Of a stretch of 64,000 nucleotides of DNA, positions 40,741-50,592 are shown piece after piece. A model generated the notes under the pieces. That model did not search any database. It was not told the origin of the DNA and saw only the letters and a program-made list of their open reading frames with translations. The DNA is taken from NCBI GenBank assembly GCA_045661345.1, contig JAZRFM010000036.1, forward strand, positions 129,715 to 193,714, read 5' to 3'. Origin of the DNA: RUG12461 sp045661345. GTDB taxonomy: Bacteria; Bacillota; Clostridia; Lachnospirales; Lachnospiraceae. The position numbers and the translations under genes are program-made. Numbering within the stretch: position 1 is the stretch's first letter; the number at the start of each line of letters is the position of its first letter.

Positions 40741-42517
40741 TCATCTACCACTTTTTTCATTTGAATATAACGTTGCATCTTGTAAAGCATCTTGTATTTC
40801 TTCGAAGTATGGCGATACCAGTTCTGGTATTTTCATTACAATGGATTGAACCTCTGCCCTACATGCGTAATCATCAGTTATACTCATTACAGGAAGAGAA
40901 CTCTTCTCATTGTATGGTACAAAAGCCTTTTCAATAATATCAGTTTTAATAATATACTCGAATTCCTCAATCACCGCGGCTATCCCTTCATCGTCATTTT
41001 CTTTATCCATAAAAACACGGTCATAAAAATCCCAACGATTTGAGATCATCTCTGAAAGATCTTCTATTCTTCTAGCATACACTTGCTGAATTCTATCTTC
41101 TATACCACTTACATAATCATTGCTAAACTTCTCTGCTATCTTTCTGTTATCTGAAGCCGTTATGCAAAAAAAACGTATCATAAAAGTAGCAAACAATATC
41201 GTATCACAACGCGTCAAATCAGATCTTCCAGTGAAAGCCATCCTATTTTCTGAGCAATATTCCCTAATTTTATCGACAGTCACTTCTGCGAGCTTATCTA
41301 CTTTGATCTTTCCTTGATCACTGCCCTCTTCGTCTTTATTAGGCAACTCCATTTCTTTGCTTTCATTATCTACAGGTATTTTTGCCCCACATTTTGAACA
41401 AAACAGACTATCTGGATATAGTTTTGAACCACATTTATGGCAGTAACAATTGCCATCGCTTGGTTTTTTCTCTTCATGTACTGGATAATACAGATCCGAA
41501 AAATGGCATATCTCATATGCAGTCACAGCATCTAATTCCTTCGCAAGCACCCAGAACAAATCACTTTTTAATTCAAGTGTCAAATCGAATCTTGGATATG
41601 TTCTTTGTAATTCAGCTGCTTCCTCCGCTATTCTCGCATACACATGCTGTTCTTTTTCCCACTTAAGCTTTGCGTTTTCTCTCTCAAGTTGTTTAATGAC
41701 ACAAAGTTGTTCTACTGACACTCCCCTTGAAGATGCCTCCTCTTTTATCTCCTCAAGTGCCACAGACTTCGGAGTTGGTATTTTTGCGGCTCTGTCAGAC
41801 CGCAGTATCATCTTGTAATAATCAGAAGCACTATAGGTTGTACACTCCTCACATAATGGAGCGTGATAGTCCGGAAACAGCTTATCTCTATGTGTGTACT
41901 CATATGCAATTATAATATTCACCTTCAATTCAACCAATGCGCTAAAAAGTTCATTCTTTAATTCTTTTCGCATATTAAAAGAAGGGTATTTCTTCTTCAC
42001 ATCTGCAATTTGTTTTTCTCTTCGTTCACTTTCCTCTTCCTGATCCCTTTTTTGTTGAGCCTTGGTTTCATGCTCAAGTTTTTTTTATCTCGATAAGTTG
42101 TTCAATGGTTAACCCTTTTTCCTTCGCTTCCTCCTCAATATCACGATTCCAATTATCGTCATCTGATTCATCTGCAAGTATGAATCCTTTCGGAACAAAT
42201 GATGTATTATGTCCATATGGGCAGATATAAATATCTATATAATATTCTCCATGTAGATACAATTGGTACTGGTCGACCATTACGTCCTTGACCCCATTCA
42301 TGGCAGCAAGATAACAGGAATTTGTCCTTCTCCAATAAACGTACTCATTATTCTCGGTTCGCAAACGCGAAAGGTACTTATCACTTCCATCGATAGAAAG
42401 AGTGAAAACTGGATTTTGTACAGTATAGCCAAAATCTGGACGATCTGGTCTCTTACCATCATCGAGCTTATCGCTTCTCTCCATTCGGTCTAAAACACGA
42501 GTTGACAGTTCGTCCAT
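40741..42517 (-). pseudogene. Internally duplicated zinc-ribbon protein split by a frameshift in an A8 run
   Basis: Two adjacent frames (42517-42074 and 42000-40741) join into one 591-residue protein if one A is removed from the run of eight at about 42080-42087. The join is supported by a duplication that crosses it: (G)LTIEQLIEIKKLE ... YPSFNMRKELKNELFSAL ... IAYEYTH, and again VSVEQLCVIKQLE ... YPRFDLTLELKSDLFWVL ... TAYEICH. After the second repeat comes a zinc ribbon (CHKCGSK-LFCSKCGAKI), then an acidic linker and a helical C-terminus. No membrane segment. Function unknown. A good GGAGG lies about 35 nt before the ATG but 9 nt before an in-frame ATA, so the start is uncertain. Confidence 0.7.
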
Positions 42518-42777
42518 TGCAGTTTTTTTCTTCTTGAAAAGCGGTATTTGTACCCTCCTCCAAACTGTTTTGTTGAAGCGGGTAAATGGCTATTGTATAG
42601 ACTAATGCTTATTATCTTACTCTAAGTGATAGATATCGCTCCTAGCAAAGGTATCCCTATTCCAGGAAATTATGTGCTCAAATTGTTTGAGTTTTATTGG
42701 ATGATTTATGGGCTTTAACCATATGATAGCTGATTGAACAGCCAAAAGACCATTCATTCTTATTATGTCAATTCGGA
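42518..42777. other. AT-rich non-coding gap in the island
   Basis: About 260 bp between the zinc-ribbon gene and the toxin gene. I see no gene, hairpin terminator or repeat in it beyond the promoter-like AT-rich stretches expected upstream of the zinc-ribbon gene. Confidence 0.4.
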
Positions 42778-43107
42778 TTATTCCAAAATATGATTTCTAT
42801 AGTCTTGCAAGTCGTGAAACATTCTGTCAACTACGGCTTCATCATTTTCCAAGCGATACAACAAAAAGTATTGATGTTTTTTAAGATGGATTCTGTGATA
42901 TCCTAATGCTGCACATTTTGGATCATCATCTAATTTTAATCCGTCGGCAAGCATCCGCAATTCTTCGATTGTATCCAAATAATCGTTAATCAGATTATTC
43001 GCAGCCTGCTCATTTCTTTTTTTCATAAGCAGATACATTACAAATTCATCAAGATCTGCTTCAACATCAACCGTGGCAATCACGTTAAACTGCTTACCCA
43101 AGGCCAT
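42778..43107 (-). CDS. RelE/ParE-family toxin
   Basis: 109 residues. The pattern of a basic alpha/beta protein with YHRIHLKKHQYFLLYRLENDEAVVDRMFHD at its end (conserved beta-strands, Tyr/Arg/His side chains) is that of the RelE/ParE superfamily. Members are mRNA endonucleases or gyrase inhibitors; which one cannot be told. It overlaps the upstream antitoxin gene by 14 bp. Confidence 0.8.
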   Translation of the reverse strand: MALGKQFNVIATVDVEADLDEFVMYLLMKKRNEQAANNLINDYLDTIEELRMLADGLKLDDDPKCAALGYHRIHLKKHQYFLLYRLENDEAVVDRMFHDLQDYRNHILE

Positions 43108-43336
43108 ACTTCGCCCTCACATTTTCAGCTACGGCCCTTGCATCCATGACCTTGCCCTCAGCATGATGTTTCCGCGCTATAGCAAGTCTTTCAAAGAATT
43201 CATTCTCAGATAGCGGATGAATCTCTTTTTTGTTCTCATTATATTTAATCAATCCTGTCACAAAACTATTGACTATACGAAGATCTGCTTCTGGCAATGT
43301 TTCTATCATAGATACCGTAGATTCTAATGTGCTCAT
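43094..43336 (-). CDS. Antitoxin of the RelE/ParE pair
   Basis: 80 residues, first gene of the pair. The N-terminal part (ESTVSMIETLPEADLRIVNSF) is a short helical segment. The C-terminal half (FFERLAIARKHHAEGKVMDA) is the usual toxin-neutralising helix type. No obvious ribbon-helix-helix. Identified chiefly by size, order and overlap. Confidence 0.7.
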   Translation of the reverse strand: MSTLESTVSMIETLPEADLRIVNSFVTGLIKYNENKKEIHPLSENEFFERLAIARKHHAEGKVMDARAVAENVRAKYGLG

Positions 43337-43400
43337 CTAATCACCTTCCCATTCTCATATTTCGAACCGTTTCTTCAACCATCGATGACCATAGACGTCC

Positions 43401-45182
43401 CTACATTTCCTCCTCCATCTTTGTCACCGCGATATTCAGTTCTTTCAGCTGCTTGTCCTCTACAGGACCGGGCGCACCCATCATCACATCCTGTGCGTTC
43501 TTGTTCATCGGGAACGGGATGATCTCCCGGATGGACTCCTCGCCCGCGAGCAGCATCACCATCCGGTCAACACCGGGGGCAATCCCCGCATGCGGCGGCG
43601 CGCCATAGCAGAATGCATGATACATGGCGGGGAATTTCGCTTTTACATCCTCCTCCCCGAGCCGTACCATCTCAAATGCTTTCACCATGATCTCCGGATC
43701 GTGATTTCGCACGGCGCCGGAAGACAGCTCGATGCCGTTGCAGACCAAATCATACTGATCCGCCCTGATCTCCAGAGGGTCAATCTCTCCCCGCTCCGCT
43801 TTCAGCAGGGTTTCCATCCCGCCGGAGGGCATGGAGAAGGGATTGTGGCAAAACTCCAGCTCGCCGGACTCCTCCCCGATCTCATACATCGGAAAATCCA
43901 CGATCCAGCAGAAGGTATACTGTTCTTTATCCATATGACCAGGCACAACCGGACCAAACGTCTTGATGATCACGCCTGCGGTCTTCTGCGCCGCCGAAAG
44001 TGCGCCGGCAGAGAGCACCACGAGATCGCCGCTCTTTAAGGACAGCGCTTCGATCACTTTTTCTTTTGTCGGGGTCACAAACTTCGCGATCCCGCCGACG
44101 ATCTCCTGATTTTCGTCCACACGGAACCAGTAAGCCTTGTTGCCGGCCACCACTTCCACCTCGGCAAGGGTCTTTTCGATCACTTTGCGGCTCTCCTTGA
44201 AATCAGAGATCACAACTGCTTTCACCGTATTCCCGGCGAAGGGTTCAAATCCGCAGTCTGAAAGCACTGCCGTGGCATCCGTGACCTCCAGGTCGATCCG
44301 CAGATCCGGTTTGTCCGTCCCGTAGCGTTCCATGGCTTCCAGATAGGGAATCCGCGGAAAGGGTGCCGCACTGGCTCTGTCATAGAGACCGTATTCCGCA
44401 AAGATCGGCGGGAGGACGTCCTCCAGCACCGCAAACACATCCTCCTGTGTGGCAAAGGCCATCTCCATATCCAGCTGGTAAAACTCACCGGGACTCCGGT
44501 CTCCCCTGGCGTCCTCGTCGCGGAAGCAGGGGGCGATCTGGAAATACCGGTCAAAGCCGGCCGTCATCAGAAGCTGCTTAAACTGCTGCGGAGCCTGTGG
44601 AAGCGCATAAAACTTTCCCGGATGCTTACGGCTCGGTACGAGATAGTCCCGTGCGCCCTCCGGAGAGGAAGCTGTCAGGATAGGAGTCGTGATTTCGAGA
44701 AACCCGTGCTCCGTCATGGACTGCCTGAGGGCCGCGATGACCCTGGAGCGGAGTACCATGTTCGCCTTTACCGCGGGGTTTCGAAGGTCAAGATAACGAT
44801 ACCGGAGTCTGGCGGTCTCATCCGCCTCCCGGCTGTGGTTGATCTCAAAGGGAAGCTCTCTGAACCGGCATCTGCCCAGTACCTCCACCTTCTCCGGCAG
44901 GATCTCGATCTCTCCGGTGGGAAGGTTCTGATTCTTGGCGCTGCGTTCCCTGACTGTCCCTTCCACGGAAATGGTGGACTCCTTCGTAATCTCCCGGAAG
45001 AGCTTTACCATCTCCTCCGTTTCCGCCACGATCTGGGTCGTGCCGTAAAAATCCCGTAACACCACAAATCCGAGAGATGCACCCACCTCCCGGAAGTTCT
45101 CCATCCATCCCGACAGCTTCACCTGTGCCCCCGCATCCGAAAGCCGCAGGTCGTTACAGGTATGCGTTCTTGACTGTGTCAT
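43401..45182 (-). CDS. aspS: Aspartyl-tRNA synthetase
   Basis: 593 residues, bacterial-type length. N-terminal OB anticodon-binding domain (VKLSGWMENFR), class II motifs 1-3 (motif 2 FRDEDARGDRSPGEFYQLDMEM; motif 3 GIAPGVDRMVMLL) and the bacterial GAD insertion domain. It charges tRNA-Asp, perhaps also tRNA-Asn. It lies 40 bp after hisS, a common Firmicutes pair. GGAG before the ATG. Confidence 0.97.
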   Translation of the reverse strand: MTQSRTHTCNDLRLSDAGAQVKLSGWMENFREVGASLGFVVLRDFYGTTQIVAETEEMVKLFREITKESTISVEGTVRERSAKNQNLPTGEIEILPEKVEVLGRCRFRELPFEINHSREADETARLRYRYLDLRNPAVKANMVLRSRVIAALRQSMTEHGFLEITTPILTASSPEGARDYLVPSRKHPGKFYALPQAPQQFKQLLMTAGFDRYFQIAPCFRDEDARGDRSPGEFYQLDMEMAFATQEDVFAVLEDVLPPIFAEYGLYDRASAAPFPRIPYLEAMERYGTDKPDLRIDLEVTDATAVLSDCGFEPFAGNTVKAVVISDFKESRKVIEKTLAEVEVVAGNKAYWFRVDENQEIVGGIAKFVTPTKEKVIEALSLKSGDLVVLSAGALSAAQKTAGVIIKTFGPVVPGHMDKEQYTFCWIVDFPMYEIGEESGELEFCHNPFSMPSGGMETLLKAERGEIDPLEIRADQYDLVCNGIELSSGAVRNHDPEIMVKAFEMVRLGEEDVKAKFPAMYHAFCYGAPPHAGIAPGVDRMVMLLAGEESIREIIPFPMNKNAQDVMMGAPGPVEDKQLKELNIAVTKMEEEM

Positions 45183-45222
45183 TCTTTCTTCCTCTCCTGT
45201 GTCAGATTTATTAAATCACTAC

Positions 45223-46482
45223 TTAATTATTAAATATTTCCTTGATTTCTTCGTAACCCTGGTTTGTCAGTTGTTCCTTTTGGAACTTCTTGTTTTTATT
45301 CATGCGTACAATCAGCACCTGATCTCCCCGTCCCCGGGCCGCCCTAGCTTCGGCAAAAACCGCCGGCAGCTTCTCTGCAGGATATCCCTTTTCGATAAGA
45401 TATGCCGTCTTTTTGCCGCCCGAAGGTACCTGAAACCCGCTTTCCAGAAGCAGGAGAATGATCCGTTCAAACCCGATGGAAAAGCCGCATGCGGGGACAT
45501 TCGTCCCGGTAAACTTTCCGATCATCTCGTCATACCGGCCGCCGCCGCCGCAGCTTCCGCCGAATTCCGGGATCGCGATCTCAAAGATCGTCCCCGTATA
45601 ATAACTCATGCCCCGTACCAGTGTCGGATCAAAAACGAGGGAAAAATCCGCTTCCTTTGCAGCCTCCACTGCGGCTGCAATCTCTTTCAGGTTGGATGCA
45701 ATCACCGGGTCCAAGCGTTCCCCCAGCTTTTCCACCAGAAAATCCACGCCGGAGGCAACGTCATGCTTTTCGGAAAGTGCCTGAAAGAGTCCCGTGTAGG
45801 TCTCCACCGATTCCTTCCCGTAGCCAGCCTCCATCAGCTCTGCAGATACCCCTTGGAGCCCGATTTTATCAAGCTTATCCAGCACAATGAAAATGCTGTC
45901 ATACGCTTCCTCCGGGAAGCCGCTGTATCCTGCCATCGCTTTCAGAATCCGCCGTTCATTGATCCTGATCTCAAACCCTTTGAATCCCAGCCTTCCCAGC
46001 GTCGTCGTCGTCGCAAGAATCAGTTCGATCTCCGCAAGATTCCTGCTCTCGCCGAGAATGTCGATATCGCACTGGGTAAACTGGCGATATCGTCCGCGCT
46101 GGGGACGGTCCGCACGCCACACGTTTCCGATCTGCAGCGCCTTGAAGGGATTCGGCAGCTCATTGGCGTGATTGGCATAAAACCTGGAAAGGGGCACCGT
46201 CAGGTCATATCGCATACCGTAATCCACCACATCCCGTTCTTCCTTTGCCTCCGCCAGATTCAGCTTCTCGCCGCGCTTCAGCACCTGAAAGATCAGCTTT
46301 TCGTTCTCACCGCCCTGCCGGTTCGACAAATTCTCAATGTTTTCCATACAGGGGGTCTCAATCGGCGTAAACCCAAACTGCCGATAGGTCTCCTTGATCA
46401 CACCGGTCACATAGTCCCGGATCTCCATTTCCTGCGGCAGAATGTCCTTCATACCGTTTACGGGTTTTTTGGATAATCCCAT
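45223..46482 (-). CDS. hisS: Histidyl-tRNA synthetase
   Basis: 419 residues from ATG 46482 (GGAGG 6 nt upstream); a longer frame to 46515 is less likely. Motifs: PVNGMKDILP, motif 2 WRADRPQRGRYRQFTQCDID, the histidine-A box LVRGMSYYTGTIFE and motif 3 ACGFSIGFERI. First of the hisS-aspS pair. Confidence 0.97.
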   Translation of the reverse strand: MGLSKKPVNGMKDILPQEMEIRDYVTGVIKETYRQFGFTPIETPCMENIENLSNRQGGENEKLIFQVLKRGEKLNLAEAKEERDVVDYGMRYDLTVPLSRFYANHANELPNPFKALQIGNVWRADRPQRGRYRQFTQCDIDILGESRNLAEIELILATTTTLGRLGFKGFEIRINERRILKAMAGYSGFPEEAYDSIFIVLDKLDKIGLQGVSAELMEAGYGKESVETYTGLFQALSEKHDVASGVDFLVEKLGERLDPVIASNLKEIAAAVEAAKEADFSLVFDPTLVRGMSYYTGTIFEIAIPEFGGSCGGGGRYDEMIGKFTGTNVPACGFSIGFERIILLLLESGFQVPSGGKKTAYLIEKGYPAEKLPAVFAEARAARGRGDQVLIVRMNKNKKFQKEQLTNQGYEEIKEIFNN

Positions 46483-46511
46483 ATCTTGCCTCCGTCTGCT
46501 CCTTAAGCAGA

Positions 46512-47480
46512 TCAATAATTATTCAACTCGATCATTTCCGATTCGAAACGGCAGAAGCCGTTGCCGCCGCCCAAGCGGACATTGTATTTCGCCTTGTCGG
46601 CTTTCCTCGCCAGATCATGATAAAGAATTCCCTGCTCCGGATAGATGCAGTACCCGACCGAAAGGGTGTACGCATAGGTACTGCCGTCATAGGACACCTC
46701 ATGTGCCGCACGGGAGTATTTGCTCACCAGCTCCCGTACCTCATCGGACCGCCGGTTTTTGATCAGCACCAGAAATTCCTGCCCTGCATTACGGCTGATG
46801 ATGGACTCCGTACCGAAAAACGCTCTCAGCTCTTCTGCGATGGACCGCAGTACCATATCGCCCGTATGATATCCGTTACATTCGTTAAATTCCTTGAATC
46901 TGTCCACCTCGATCAGCACCAGCGCCGCAGGCTCATCCGAATGATGGTTAAAGTAGTCCTTTGCATAGGCGTCTCCCGCATGACGGCTGAGGAGCTTCGT
47001 CAGCGGATCATATTCCGCATAGCGCCGCGCCATAGAGTGGGGATCATAAAGCTCGGAAATATCATTCATGAGAAACAGCGCACTGACGACGCCGTTTTCT
47101 TCCGACAGCTCGCAGGACACAAGCATCCGCCTGGTATTTGAATCCTCTCCGCAGTCTCCGTCCACACAGAGAAACGTTTCCCCGTTGCGATAGGTCTCCA
47201 GCAGATGCTCCCGCAGAAAAATCGTATACAGATCGCCCTTCTGCTCCTTCGGTGCCATCAATTCCAGCAGCTTCTCCGCAAAAGCATCATACTCCCTCTG
47301 CCGCGCTGCCAGACGAAGCCGCTCCGCAAGGTGTGTATACCCCACCCGCCCATTGGTCAGGTCAGCGATAAAGTATCCCGTCCTGCGCTTATATTCCGGA
47401 AAAGAAGGATATCCCAGATAATCCGCAAAGCTTTTCCCCGTAATGCGGTAGAGTGCATCCGTCGTAATCTCTTCCGGCAT
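46512..47480 (-). CDS. GGDEF-domain protein with degenerate active site
   Basis: 322 residues from ATG 47480; the first in-frame ATG (47501) contains the GGAGGAG site. The N-terminal ~150 residues are PAS-like (LYRITGKSFADYLGYP...). The C-terminal GGDEF domain has YDPLTKLLSR and DRFKEFNECNGYHTGD, but the signature loop reads RNAGQEF instead of GG(D/E)EF. Diguanylate cyclase activity is doubtful; it may bind nucleotide as a sensor. It lies between hisS and the ABC/MATE cluster. Confidence 0.85.
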   Translation of the reverse strand: MPEEITTDALYRITGKSFADYLGYPSFPEYKRRTGYFIADLTNGRVGYTHLAERLRLAARQREYDAFAEKLLELMAPKEQKGDLYTIFLREHLLETYRNGETFLCVDGDCGEDSNTRRMLVSCELSEENGVVSALFLMNDISELYDPHSMARRYAEYDPLTKLLSRHAGDAYAKDYFNHHSDEPAALVLIEVDRFKEFNECNGYHTGDMVLRSIAEELRAFFGTESIISRNAGQEFLVLIKNRRSDEVRELVSKYSRAAHEVSYDGSTYAYTLSVGYCIYPEQGILYHDLARKADKAKYNVRLGGGNGFCRFESEMIELNNY

Positions 47481-47593
47481 GTTTGTCCCTTTCTCCTCCA
47501 TTTCAAACCCCCAAAAACAGTCTTATTTTAGCGAATTCACACATTCCCGTCAACGACAGTTCTCCGGTCTTTGCCTGACCCTCGAAGGCTGTA

Positions 47594-48685
47594 TCAAAGC
47601 AGGATGGAGATCCGGCTCCCGCCGTCGTAGCAGTACTCCAGTCTGGCCGCCATTCTCTTTAAGATCGTGACCCCCAGCTCATCCTCTGCCTGACAGAAGG
47701 GATTGTATTCCCTGCCGCCGCAGGTCAGCTCGATCTCACATCTTCCGTCCGCCTCCGCATAGGATACATCCAGATGCATGGAAACCGGCTCTTCCGGCGC
47801 ATAGCACTGCGCCATCATCTCATAGACCAGCTCCTCGCAGCAAAGCTGGAGGCGTCCGATCCGCTTATGACGCATGCCGTATTTTTCTCCAAAGATCAAA
47901 AGTCCGCCCTGCATTTTCATCAGGTCAAAATGCCGGCTGTGAATCTCAAAGGAAAAGAACTTGATTTTCTGGATAAAAGCAATCGTCTTTTCCCGTTTGG
48001 GATGCTCGAAAATCTCAACGGGCTTCCCCTGCTCATAGATGCCATGCTCCGCGAAAAAGAGCACCCGGTCCGCAAGCTCCCGTGCAAAGCTCATCTCATG
48101 GGTTACGATCAGCATGGCCAGATGCCGCTTTGACAGCATCCGGATCACGGCCAGCACCTCTCCCACCATCGTCGGATCCAGAGCGCTGGTGGGTTCGTCA
48201 AAAAGCAGCACCTTCGGATTCATCATGAGACTTCTGCAGATGGCGATCCGTTGCTGCTGCCCGCCGGAAAGCACCTCCGGAAAATCGTATACCCGCTCGG
48301 AAAGGCCAACCTGTGACAAAAGATCCCGCGCTTTTTCTTCTGCTTCATCCCGGGACATCCCGAGGATTTTCACCGGCGCCAGACAAAGATTGTCCATCAC
48401 GTTCAGATGGGCAAACAGGTGAAACTTCTGATAGACCATCCCCATGCTGCGGCGGATCCTGTCCACGTCAGCTCCCTTCGCGGTGATCTCCTGCCCGTCG
48501 ATCCAGATCTGTCCGCTGTCCGGTATCGTCAGAAGCTCCAGCGAGCGTAAAAAGACACTTTTCCCGCAGCCGGATTCTCCGATGATGGCGATCCGCTCCC
48601 CCTCCGCAACCGTGAGATCCACATTCCGGAGCACCTGCCGTTCCCCGAAGGATTTACAGAGTCCTTTTACCTCAATCAGCGCCAT
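47594..48685 (-). CDS. Polar amino-acid-type ABC ATPase fused to a degenerate HATPase-like domain
   Basis: 363 residues, against ~240 for the family. Walker A GESGCGKS (36-43), signature LSGGQQQR, Walker B VLLFDEPTSALD, as in GlnQ/HisP. The extra ~120 residues (from about 245) match the RsbW-type HATPase layout: CEELVYEMMAQCY for the N-box, ELTCGGREYNPF for the G1 region, and LGVTILKRMAARLEY. Here the N-box Asn and the G1 Asp are missing, so ATP binding by this part is doubtful. It overlaps the permease gene by 14 bp. Confidence 0.88.
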   Translation of the reverse strand: MALIEVKGLCKSFGERQVLRNVDLTVAEGERIAIIGESGCGKSVFLRSLELLTIPDSGQIWIDGQEITAKGADVDRIRRSMGMVYQKFHLFAHLNVMDNLCLAPVKILGMSRDEAEEKARDLLSQVGLSERVYDFPEVLSGGQQQRIAICRSLMMNPKVLLFDEPTSALDPTMVGEVLAVIRMLSKRHLAMLIVTHEMSFARELADRVLFFAEHGIYEQGKPVEIFEHPKREKTIAFIQKIKFFSFEIHSRHFDLMKMQGGLLIFGEKYGMRHKRIGRLQLCCEELVYEMMAQCYAPEEPVSMHLDVSYAEADGRCEIELTCGGREYNPFCQAEDELGVTILKRMAARLEYCYDGGSRISILL

Positions 48686-49349
48686 GGCGGACTCCTTTCT
48701 TCAGGTTCGTCAGGGCAAAAATCCCGTAAACCAGATAAGACAGCCCGAGATAAAGAAGCATGCCGATGGTGATCGTAAGAAACGGCTGCATCGTCCGGGC
48801 AGCCGTATTATTGATCACGCGTGTCAGGTCTGTAATGGAGATATAGCCCACCACACTGGTCCACTGAATCAGATTGACGATCAGGGACTGATATACCGGC
48901 TTTGCGATGGTGAGAATCTGGGGGAGCGCCACCAGACGGAACGCATCTCTTCTCCCGAAGCCCAGGGTCCGCGCCGCCTCCACCTGTCCGGCATCCACGG
49001 CCTGTGCGGATGCACGCAAAAGCTCCGCCACATGTGCGGAAAGATTCAGCGAAAAGGTCATGATCGCCACAAGAACCGGTGCAAAGCCCGCCCGGGCAAA
49101 AACACCGTAGTACAGCAAAAGGAGCAGCATCAGGACGGGTGTGCCGCGTAGAATTGCAATGTAGACGGACGCAACCGTATTGACCACCTTATTCTTTCTG
49201 GTGCGCAAAAAGCAGACCACTCCACCAAGGAGTGTCCCGAACAGAAGGGAAAGAGCCGTGATCTCCAGTGTCACAAGCAGACCGGACAAAATCGTCCGGT
49301 AGGAATTCCCCTCCACCAAAACTTTGTACAACTGTTCCTGAAATGACAT
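48672..49349 (-). CDS. Amino acid ABC transporter permease
   Basis: 225 residues with about five hydrophobic helices. The HisMQ/GlnP-type signature is EAARTLGFGRRDAFRLVALPQ (the EAA loop that docks the ATPase). It starts within the stop of the binding protein gene (TAATG). It forms the membrane channel for the substrate brought by the downstream-encoded ATPase partner. Confidence 0.92.
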   Translation of the reverse strand: MSFQEQLYKVLVEGNSYRTILSGLLVTLEITALSLLFGTLLGGVVCFLRTRKNKVVNTVASVYIAILRGTPVLMLLLLLYYGVFARAGFAPVLVAIMTFSLNLSAHVAELLRASAQAVDAGQVEAARTLGFGRRDAFRLVALPQILTIAKPVYQSLIVNLIQWTSVVGYISITDLTRVINNTAARTMQPFLTITIGMLLYLGLSYLVYGIFALTNLKKGVRHGAD

Positions 49350-50542
49350 TACTGCGCAGCTTCCTCCATGATCTCCTGCTGCTTTGCCTTCGTCAGCACA
49401 TTCGTGATCAGATCGGAGTAATAGGACTGTGTCGTAATGGTTCGATCCGGAATGTCCAGTTTTCCGTAGCTTGCAAAGTCCAGAATACTGTCAATATAGC
49501 TCATGCATGCCAGCTCTTCCTCCGTCATGCTCTGCTGTAAGTCTTCTTTCCGCTGTTTTTTCTCTTCCTCCGTGGCATTAGAAAGCTCCTCCGCCGCGTC
49601 AGAGGTTCTTGTCCAGAAAACCGCATCCACGTTCCCGCTGGAAAGCGCCGTGGCACGTCCGATACTGTCCACGACAACAAGCTCTATGTTTTTTCCGATC
49701 CGTTTCCCGATCTCTGCCAGCACTGCCGTATTGAATCCCGCCGGATTGCCGTCTGCGGAGACATAGTCCATGGGCGGCAGCGCACCGGTGACTGCTACCC
49801 GGATCGTATCCGCGCCGTCGATCTTTTCCATTTCCACCGGCTGGGGGGTCTCCCCGTTGATGACATTGGTAATCTGTTCCCTGATCAGACGGTCCATGGT
49901 GCCGTCCACCTTCATATCGGAAATCGCGGCATTGAAAAGATCCCGCAAATCCGTCCTGTCCTCCATCATGAGAAAAGAGAAGTCGTTTCCGAGAATCCCC
50001 TGAAACATCAGATCCGCAAAGGTGTTGCGTTCCTTGTTCATGTCATACATATAAAGGGTGACAAGACCGCTGTCCAAAGAGCACAGATAATCCCCCACAC
50101 TCTTGTAGCAGTTCATGTAGTCAATCTCCCCGGCATTCAGAGCCATCTGCATTTCCGTCAGGGAATCATAAAATTTGATCTCGACCTGCCCGTTCTGCAT
50201 GCTTCCCATCACATCAAACTGAAAAGGAAACCACACGTATCCCTCCTTCGAAAGAAGAGATAAAGCCGTCGCCCGTGTCAGGCTGTAGGTGCCCATTCCC
50301 TCCGGCGTCATATTGAGCATCGACAGCATCCCGATCCTGGAAACTCTCGCCCCCACCTGTGTCGGGTCATATTTCAGCGGGATCTGCGGTTCGTCCGCCG
50401 GATCCGGCTGCTTCGGCATTTCCTCCCCCTGCTGCTCCGTATCCTGTTGTACAGCCGCTGCCGCCTCTTTTTCTCCGCAGCCGGACAGCATCAACAGCCC
50501 CAGCCCTGCGGCAAGCAGCGCCGCCATGATTCTTTTTTTCAT
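49349..50542 (-). CDS. Substrate-binding lipoprotein of the ABC transporter
   Basis: 397 residues from ATG 50542 (GGAGGAG upstream). Lipoprotein signal with LLMLSGCGEKE. An SBP_bac_3-type domain in the second half (IRVAVTGALPPMDYVSADGNPAGFNTAVLAEIGKRI). The first half appears to hold a partial second copy (TATALSL..., EIKFYDSLTEMQMALNAGEIDYM). It captures an amino-acid-like ligand outside the cell. It follows the MATE gene by 50 bp. Confidence 0.85.
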   Translation of the reverse strand: MKKRIMAALLAAGLGLLMLSGCGEKEAAAAVQQDTEQQGEEMPKQPDPADEPQIPLKYDPTQVGARVSRIGMLSMLNMTPEGMGTYSLTRATALSLLSKEGYVWFPFQFDVMGSMQNGQVEIKFYDSLTEMQMALNAGEIDYMNCYKSVGDYLCSLDSGLVTLYMYDMNKERNTFADLMFQGILGNDFSFLMMEDRTDLRDLFNAAISDMKVDGTMDRLIREQITNVINGETPQPVEMEKIDGADTIRVAVTGALPPMDYVSADGNPAGFNTAVLAEIGKRIGKNIELVVVDSIGRATALSSGNVDAVFWTRTSDAAEELSNATEEEKKQRKEDLQQSMTEEELACMSYIDSILDFASYGKLDIPDRTITTQSYYSDLITNVLTKAKQQEIMEEAAQ

Positions 50543-50592
50543 CAGAGTACTCCTCCCTGTCCTCTCTATCATACCCGAAATGAGCCGCAAGC

